Assembly (NCBI GenBank): GCA_963747375.1
Contig: CAVVFL010000016.1
Span: 1-64,000 of the forward strand
Direction: 5' to 3'
Source: Sva-07 sp963747375
Lineage (GTDB): Bacteria; Actinomycetota; Acidimicrobiia; Acidimicrobiales; Ilumatobacteraceae
Length of the DNA stretch: 64,000 nucleotides
The position numbers and the translations under genes are program-made. Positions 58,049 to 64,000 of the stretch are shown here, in pieces. Within the stretch, counting starts at the first letter, position 1, and every line of letters begins with the position of its first letter. Under the pieces are notes generated by a model. That model was given only the letters and a program-made list of their open reading frames with translations. It was not told where the DNA came from and made no database searches.

Positions 58049-58865
58049 TCAGCCGGCGGAGCGTCGTCGTCCACGCGTGCCCCAGAGTGTGCCGAACAGC
58101 ATCAGGGCCACGCTCACCACGAGAATGGCCGTGGCCAGCACGTTCACCTCCGGCGGGAACTTCACGCGGAATGCACCGTTGATGTACAGCGGGAAGGTCA
58201 CGAGTGAGCCGGCGTTGAACAGCGTGATGATGAAGTCGTCGAGCGACAGCGCGAACGACAGCAGCGCAGCGGCGAGGATCCCCGGCAGGATCAGCGGGAA
58301 CGTGACCTTCCAGAATGTTCGGAACGGCGACGCCCCCAGGTCCTGCGGCCGCCTGTTCGAGGGTCCAGTCGAAACCGCGGACGCGGGCGCGGACTGTGAG
58401 CGCCACGAAACTGACCTGGAACATGATGTGGGCGATCACGACGGTGGTGAACCCCCGCGTGACGTCCCAGTCGAGGAAGAGGGTGGCGAGCGACGACCCG
58501 AGCACGATTTCCGGCGTGGTGAGCGGAAGCACGAGGAGGAAGTTCAGCCCGCCGCTGCCGCGGAACTTGTAGCGGGCGAGCGCGATGGCGATCAACGATC
58601 CGAGGATGGTCGCGATGACGGTGGAGATGGCGGCCACCTTCAGGCTGACGACGAAGGCATCGGTGAGCGACTGATCGCCGAACGGGTTCTTCCAGTTGTC
58701 GAGCGTGAACTGTTGCCAGGTCACGTTGTACTTGCCCGAGGGCTGGTTGAACGAGAACACGACGATCCAGATGATCGGGATGAACAGGAACAGCAGCGCG
58801 AGCCCGGCGTATGCGTTCAGCGCGAACCGGGCGATCCGCCCGCCGGTCGACGACGGTGCACTCAC
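58049..58865 (-). CDS. potC: spermidine/putrescine ABC transporter permease PotC (frameshifted)
   Basis: A ~271-residue inner membrane permease. VSAPSSTGGRIARFALNAYAGLALLFLFIPIIWIVVFSFNQPSGKYNVTWQQFTLDNW is the PotC-type start; ALARYKFRGSGGLNFLLVLPLTTPEIVLGSSLATLFL and TLEQAA (EAA loop start) follow. A frame change near 58340 leads to the C-terminal SLDDFIITLFNAGSLVTFPLYINGAF. The GTG at 58865 overlaps the potB stop (GTGA). With PotB it forms the membrane channel. Confidence 0.9.
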
Positions 58866-59930
58866 GCGAGGTCCTCCGTGCCGAAGAAGCGGCCGTAGAC
58901 GATCACGAAGATCGTGATGATGAACATCAACACGAACGACATGGCCGACGCGAGCGGCACGTTGTTCTGGACGAGGAACTGGTCTTGGATCGAGTTGCCG
59001 ATCATCGTGGTGTTCGGGCTGCCGAGGTAGAGCGAGTTCACGAAGTCGCCGGCCGCGGGGATGAACGTGAGCAACGTGCCGGCGAACACGCCCGGCAGCG
59101 ACAGTGGCAGGACCACCTTGCGGAACGCCGACGTTGACGTCGAGTACAGGTCCTTGGCCGCATCGACGAGCCGCACGTCGACCTTCTCGAGGCTCACGTA
59201 GATCGGCAGGATCATGAACGGCAGGAAGTTGTAGGTGAGTCCGAAGACGACGGCTGCCGGCGTGTTGATCAGCCGGCCGTTGTCCATCAGATTGGTTGCC
59301 TCGAAAAACCAGGTGAGCCCGATGGAGTCGAAGAAGCTGGTGGCGATCCCGTCGTCGGACAGGATGGCGCGCCAGGCGATCGTTCGGATCAGGTACGAGG
59401 TGAAGAACGGGATCACGACGAGGCCGAGCAGCAGTGTGCGGTACTTGCCGCCGCGGAAGGCGATCACGTAGGCCAGCGGGTATCCGATCGCGATCGTGAG
59501 AACCGTGGCGATGCCGGCGTAGACGAAGGCCCGCTGGAACTGCGGTCCGAAGTCGGTGAACGCCGTGACGTAGTTGTCGAAGTTCCAGTCGAACTCGGCC
59601 TCGACGGCGAAGCGGCTGGGCAGCGTCGACAACGAGAGTCGCAACAACGTGAACAGCGGCGCCAGGTAGAACAACGCGAGCCAGAGCATGCCCGGCTTGA
59701 GCAGTCCGTAGGGGGCGAGCTTGCGTCGGGCCTCGGGCGTGCCGATGGTCGCCACCACGATGAGCATCACGATGCTCGCGAGCACGGCCGCCAACGCAAG
59801 TGCTGCGAGTGGTCCGGTGAGGACACGAGCGCCGACCGCTGCCAACAGTGCGCCGGCGAGGAGGAGCGCGCCTGCCGAGACCGAGGTTCTCGGGACGCCT
59901 CACCCCCCGGCGCACCATTGCAGCAGTCAT
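58862..59930 (-). CDS. potB: spermidine/putrescine ABC transporter permease PotB (frameshifted at the N-terminus)
   Basis: A ~355-residue permease. From residue ~30 the sequence is intact: GMLWLALFYLAPLFTLLRLSLSTLPSRF, YVTAFTDFGPQFQRAFVYAGIATVLTIAIGYPLAYVIAFRGGK, and the EAA loop LVDAAKDLYSTSTSAFRKVVLPLSLPGVFAGTLLTF. The conserved start is ATG 59930 (MTAAMVRRGVRRP), 6 bases from the potD stop; a frame change near 59850-59900 joins it to the rest. Without correction the frame starts at 59845. Confidence 0.9.
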
Positions 59931-59934
59931 CGCA

Positions 59935-61170
59935 TCAGGCGCCGGTGATCGCGGAGAAGGCGGCGTCGTACTCGGCTTCGACGTCTTCGGGAAGCTGAGC
60001 GAACGTCTGCGTCTGGGCGAGCGTCGCTGCGTCGGGGAACAGCAACGGATCCTCGGCGAGGCTCGCATCGAGCTTCGCGAGCTCCGCTTGGACGCCTTCG
60101 ACAGGGGAGACGTAACCGACCCACGCCGTGATCTGCGCGGCCTGCACCGGGTCGTACACGAAGTTCATCCACTGCGCGGCCGCGTCGACGTTGCCGGCGC
60201 CCTTCGGGATCACCATCGTGTCGGCCCACGACGTCGCACCGCTCTCGGGGAACACGAAGCGCACCGCGGGGTTGTCGCGAGCCAGCGACGCGACGTTGCC
60301 CGACCAGCCGATGGTCGCAGCGAAGTTGCCGTTCGACAGGTCGTCGAAGTAGTCGTTGCCGTGGAAGCGCCGGATCTGGCCGTCGGCCTTCGCCTTCTCC
60401 AGGCGAGCGAATGCGGGAGCAGCCTCGTCGAAGGTGGTCAGCGTCGAGATGTCGATGCCCTCGGCCATCAGGAGCAGCCCGATGGTGTCGCGCATCTCGG
60501 TGAGCGCCCCGACCTTGCCGGCGAACTCGGGGTCGAACAGGTCGTCGACGCTGGTCAGCTCGCGGCCGGTGACATCGATGTTGTAGGCGATTCCGGCGAA
60601 GCCGGCCTGCCACGGAAGCGCTGTACTCGCCCGTCGGATCCCACGCCGGTCCCTGCAGGTCGGCGCGCAGGTTGGCGGCGTTGGGGACCTGGTCGATCGG
60701 GAGCTTGTCGAGCCAGCCGAGGGTGAGCAGGCGGCCGGCCATCCACCCGGTCGGCGCGATGATGTCCGGGTCGATCGTCTCACCCCGACCGAGAATCGGC
60801 TGGATCTTGGCGAAGTACTCGTTGTTGTCGTTGTACGCCTCGGTGTAGCGCATGTCGATCCCGGTGGCTTCCATGAAGCGGTCGACCGTGCCGGTCGCGC
60901 CGTCCTCGGTGGGATCGATGTAGGCAGGCCAGTTCTCGAAGAAGAGCGAACCGCACCGCCACCGCCGCTTGCACCGGAGGTGCCGCTCGTGCTTCCCGTT
61001 GCCGGCGTCGAGGCAGCCGACCCGCTGTCGCCGTCGCTGCCGCCGCATGCGGCGAGGAATGCCGGCAGCGAGATGCCGGCCGCTCCGAGGGCGCCGGCGC
61101 GGGCGAGCAGCTGTCGGCGGGTGAGGCCGCCACGCTGGTTGGTGAACGAAGTGGGTCGTCGGCTGGTCAT
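59935..61170 (-). CDS. potD: polyamine ABC transporter substrate-binding lipoprotein PotD (frameshifted)
   Basis: A ~411-residue binding protein. The N-terminus MTSRRPTSFTNQRGGLTRRQLLARAGALGAAGISLPAFLAACGG has a twin-arginine motif (TRRQLL) and a lipobox (LAAC), so it is probably Tat-exported and lipid-anchored. The mature part SLFFENWPAYIDPTEDGATGTVDRFMEATGIDMRYTEAYNDNNEYFAKIQPILGRG is typical PotD/PotF. Frame changes lie near 60960 and 60620. Specificity (putrescine or spermidine) is not certain. Confidence 0.9.
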   Translation of the reverse strand: MTSRRPTSFTNQRGGLTRRQLLARAGALGAAGISLPAFLAACGGSDGDSGSAASTPATGSTSGTSGASGGGGAVRSSSRTGLPTSIPPRTARPARSTASWKPPGSTCATPRRTTTTTSTSPRSSRFSVGVRRSTRTSSRRPGGWPAACSPSAGSTSSRSTRSPTPPTCAPTCRDRRGIRRASTALPWQAGFAGIAYNIDVTGRELTSVDDLFDPEFAGKVGALTEMRDTIGLLLMAEGIDISTLTTFDEAAPAFARLEKAKADGQIRRFHGNDYFDDLSNGNFAATIGWSGNVASLARDNPAVRFVFPESGATSWADTMVIPKGAGNVDAAAQWMNFVYDPVQAAQITAWVGYVSPVEGVQAELAKLDASLAEDPLLFPDAATLAQTQTFAQLPEDVEAEYDAAFSAITGA

Positions 61171-61249
61171 GGATCTGCTTCCTGCTGTGGTGGGTCTGTC
61201 GGCGTCAGTTTGTCCGGTGTCGTCGAGGTGGTGGCATCGCTTCCGTTCG

Positions 61250-62392
61250 TCAGGAGTCGGCCAGCGCTTCGAGCGTGTCCATGTCGTTGGCCGTCGCGCC
61301 GGGTCGGCGGGGCCAACCGGCGAGCATGTAGGCGCTGCCCGGATCCCACGACAGGTGGATCGAGCTGCCGGGATGGAGGAACGGAAGGTCGGTCCCGGTG
61401 ACGACGCTGGCGATGACCTCGCTGTCGTCGGCGAGGTGCACGTTGATGCGAGCGGTCGCCCCTTGGAACACGACGTCACGGACGGTGCCTTGTACCGAGC
61501 GCCCGTCGGCGCGCCCCTCGGTCGTCGCCGTCAGACGTTCCGGTCGCAGCATCACCGAGACCGGCGCGCCCGGCATGCGGTCGGTGTCGGTCCGCGCCCG
61601 CACGACGGGTCCGGCGTTCAGCTTCACCACCGTGTCGTTGCCGTCGGTCGACACCACTTCACCCGGCAGGAGATTGGCCGAGCCGATGAAACCGGCGACG
61701 AACAGCGTTGCCGGACTGTTGTAGATCTCCTCGGGTGTGCCGATCTGTTCGACACGACCGTCGCTCATGACGGCGATCCGGTCGCTCATGGTCAGCGCCT
61801 CGCCCTGGTCGTGGGTCACGAATACGAACGTGATGCCGACCTCGCGCTGGATGCGCTTGAGCTCGAACTGCATCGCCTCGCGGAGCTTGAGGTCGAGCGC
61901 TGCGAGTGGCTCGTCGAGCAGGAGGGCGCTGGGGAAGTTGACGAGCGCCCGTGCGAGTGCGACCCGTTGCTGCTGCCCACCGGACAACTGGGTCGGCTTG
62001 CGGTCGGCGAACTCGGCGAGACGCACGACGTCGAGCATCTGGGCCACGTTCGGCTCGTACTCAGACTTGGCGATCTTCTTCGACTTCGGCCCGAACCGCA
62101 CGTTGTCGGCGACGGTCATGTGCGGGAAGAGTGCGTACTGCTGGAACACCGTGTTGACGTTGCGCTTGTACGGGGGGACCCGACTGACGTCGACGCCGTT
62201 GAGGAGCACCTTGCCGAAGCTCGGCTGCTCGAACCCGGCGATCATCTTCAAGGTCGTGGTCTTGCCGCAGCCCGAGGGCCCGAGCATGGCGAAGAACTCG
62301 CCCTGCTGGATGCCGAAGTTGGCCTCTTCGACCGCGACGAAATCACCGAACGACTTGCGCACGTGGTCGAGCTGGATGACGACGTCACTCAT
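61250..62392 (-). CDS. potA: polyamine ABC transporter ATP-binding protein PotA
   Basis: An intact 380-residue ATPase subunit. Walker A LGPSGCGKTTT, Q-loop NTVFQQYALFPHMTV, signature QLSGGQQQRVALARAL, Walker B ALLLDEPLAALDLKLRE and H-loop VFVTHDQGEALTMSD are all present, followed by a TOBE domain (VSVMLRPERLTATTEG). ATG 62392 begins MSDVVIQLDHVRKSFGDFVAVE. It heads the operon potA-D-B-C plus the cyclotransferase-like gene. Its promoter faces the aldehyde dehydrogenase promoter across 147 bases. Confidence 0.95.
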   Translation of the reverse strand: MSDVVIQLDHVRKSFGDFVAVEEANFGIQQGEFFAMLGPSGCGKTTTLKMIAGFEQPSFGKVLLNGVDVSRVPPYKRNVNTVFQQYALFPHMTVADNVRFGPKSKKIAKSEYEPNVAQMLDVVRLAEFADRKPTQLSGGQQQRVALARALVNFPSALLLDEPLAALDLKLREAMQFELKRIQREVGITFVFVTHDQGEALTMSDRIAVMSDGRVEQIGTPEEIYNSPATLFVAGFIGSANLLPGEVVSTDGNDTVVKLNAGPVVRARTDTDRMPGAPVSVMLRPERLTATTEGRADGRSVQGTVRDVVFQGATARINVHLADDSEVIASVVTGTDLPFLHPGSSIHLSWDPGSAYMLAGWPRRPGATANDMDTLEALADS

Positions 62393-62539
62393 CGGGAGGT
62401 CTCGTCGCCCATTCGATGGACGTTCCGTCCTGTGTTCATGATCGGGGAAGGCTACAACGCCGAGACGATCGTGTTCCGCAATGCGTGGATCGTTCATCCG
62501 GCGGCAACAATCGGGAGCTCGGCGTGGCAATCTGTGGCC

Positions 62540-63980
62540 ATGTCAACCGAGCTGTCTTCCTTGAACTCCAACTTCATCGGCGGCGACTGGCGTGCGGCGC
62601 AGAGCGGAGCGACCGACGCTGTCGTGAATCCGGCGACCGGGGCGGTGATCGGCGAAGTTCCCGCCAGCGACGCGGCCGACGTCGACGCTGCCGTGTCCGC
62701 GGCTGCCGCAGCGTTTCCGGCGTGGGCTGCGCTCACGCCGCGCGAACGCAGCGAGATCCTGCACCGTGTGGCCGACGTCGTCGACGACAACATCGACGAG
62801 CTGTCGCGGATCGAGTGCGAGAACGTCGGAAAGCCGGTCGGAATCGTCGAGTTCGAGATGGACCTCACGAAGGACAACTGGCGCTTCTTCGCGTCGGCCT
62901 GTCGCTTCCTCGAGGGCAAGGCCGCAGGCGAGTACATGGCCGGCTACACCTCGATGGTGCGGCGCGATCCACTCGGTGTGGTCGCCTCGATCACACCGTG
63001 GAACTACCCGCTCAACATGGCGACCTGGAAGCTCGGCCCCGCATTGGCGGCGGGCAACACCGTCATTCTCAAGCCGTCGGAGCTGACGCCGTACTCGGTG
63101 CTGCGACTCGCGGAGCTGACGGCGGACGTCCTGCCGGCCGGCGTGTTCAACGTGGTGTGCGGGCAAGGTGCAGTCGCCGGCGCCGCGCTCGAGTGAGCAC
63201 CCCGACATCGCGATGATCTCGATCACCGGCAGCGTCGGCGCCGGCAAGGCCGTGGCGCGGGCGGCGTCGGATTCGCTCAAGCGTGTCCATCTCGAGCTCG
63301 GCGGCAAGGCTCCGGTCATCGTGTTCGACGATGCCGACATCGCGGCGGTCGTCGAGAACCTCAAGGGCATGTCGTTCTACAACTCCGGGCAGGACTGCAC
63401 GGCGCCGTGCCGTGTGATCGCGGGGAGCAAGATCCATGACGACTTCGTGAACGAGCTGAACGATGCGGTCGCGAGCATCAAGGTGGGCGACCCGATGGCG
63501 GACGACACCGACATGGGTCCCGTGATCTCCGACGTCCACCGGTCACGAGTGGCCGGTTACGTCGATCGGGCCCGCGAGGCCGGCGCCGAGGTCACCGTCG
63601 GCGGCTCGATGGGATCCGGCCCCGGCTTCTTCTACGAACCGACCGTGGTGGTCGGTCCGGGCCAGTCCTCCGAGATCGTGCAACGCGAAGTGTTCGGTCC
63701 GGTCGTCACCGTGCAGGTCGCGGCCGACGAGGCGACGGCACTGGCGATGGCCAACGACGTCGACTACGGCCTTGCCGCGAGTGTCTGGACGTCCGACGTC
63801 GGCCGGGCGATGCGCATGAGCAAGGCGCTGCAGTTCGGCGCCGTGTGGGTCAACGACCACATCCCGATCGTCTCGGAGATGCCGCACGGCGGCTTCAAAC
63901 AGTCGGGCTACGGCAAGGACATGTCGATGTACGCCGTCGAGGCCTACACCGAGGTCAAACACGTCATGATCAAACACTGA
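62540..63980 (+). CDS. aldehyde dehydrogenase, aminobutyraldehyde/betaine-aldehyde type (frameshifted)
   Basis: A ~480-residue NAD(P)-dependent aldehyde dehydrogenase. MSTELSSLNSNFIGGDWRAAQSG starts it; NPWNYPLN-like TPWNYPLNMATWKLGPALAAGNTVILKPSE, the catalytic Glu in LELGGKAPVIVFDDADI and the Cys in YNSGQDCTAPCR follow. The frame breaks near 63190, between VAGAALE and HPDIAMISITG. Sequence and divergence from the polyamine transporter suggest oxidation of 4-aminobutyraldehyde from putrescine, by inference. Confidence 0.9.
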
Positions 63981-64000
63981 CCGTGACGTCAGGGGTCACA

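Noticed and set aside
63984..64000. Possible further half of a GGGGTC palindrome at the window end
   Set aside because: Only GTGACGTCAGGGGTCACA is visible; the bases after GGGGTC do not fit the expected centre and the window stops.

Overview
The window is high-GC DNA from a free-living bacterium, most likely an Actinomycetota member of the Acidimicrobiia/Ilumatobacter kind. This is an inference from the gene set: a furA-katG pair, a DtxR/IdeR-type iron box, a ClgR-like regulator beside two tandem clpP genes, three LLM (F420/flavin-type) oxidoreductases, two-part alpha-glucan hydrolases, many GTG starts and many 4-base start/stop overlaps. No rRNA, tRNA, CRISPR array, phage or transposase gene was seen.

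Layout. 0-5 kb: end of a baeRF-like gene, an aldo/keto reductase, a PncC/CinA-like gene, then furA-katG with a palindromic operator, followed by a 183-bp nested palindromic repeat. 5-9 kb: a voltage-sensor K+ channel, a membrane-fused PLC-like phosphodiesterase coupled to a CobW GTPase, and a LapA-domain protein. 9-16 kb: two large alpha-glucan hydrolases (GH133-like, GH63-like), a polytopic protein and a GT39-like membrane glycosyltransferase. 16-24 kb: lipid metabolism (SDRs, acyl-CoA ligase, FadJ-like beta-oxidation enzyme), with an inorganic pyrophosphatase carrying an extra C-terminal domain. 24-28 kb: an Fbp-type ferric iron ABC transporter under a DtxR/IdeR-like box, back to back with a DUF2892 gene under a CsoR/CstR-like palindrome. 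28-41 kb: mixed metabolism (MTA/SAH nucleosidase, UBP zinc finger, Gfo/Idh/MocA oxidoreductase, flavin monooxygenase, CorA, SDR, LLM oxidoreductase, sterol-desaturase family protein, HDOD-EAL protein, AroQ, VOC protein). 41-48 kb: an N-truncated acyl-CoA ligase remnant, YceI, a multicopper oxidase fused to a cupredoxin, and a sulfatase. 48-53 kb: an ECF sigma factor with a tandem-barrel membrane anti-sigma-like partner, ClgR, ClpP1-ClpP2, an S51-like protein and an acyl-ACP thioesterase. 53-64 kb: a badly frameshifted dimethylformamidase-like gene, enoyl-CoA hydratase + LLM pair, DinB, and a complete polyamine-type ABC transporter (potDBCA order on the minus strand) with a gamma-glutamyl(amine) cyclotransferase-like gene and a divergent aldehyde dehydrogenase.

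Two points colour the whole annotation. First, about the first 22 kb has intact genes, whereas nearly every long gene after about 22 kb carries one or more single-base frameshifts while the protein sequence on both sides stays well conserved; this looks like consensus error rather than decay, so such genes are given as one full-length feature with the break noted. Second, the window contains at least three families of interspersed palindromes (a CTCACACAA/TTGTGTGAG array, a GTTTGCGT/ACGCAAAC pair, and several copies of a GGGGTCWGACCCC-centred 31-bp palindrome) that ordinary gene annotation does not explain.
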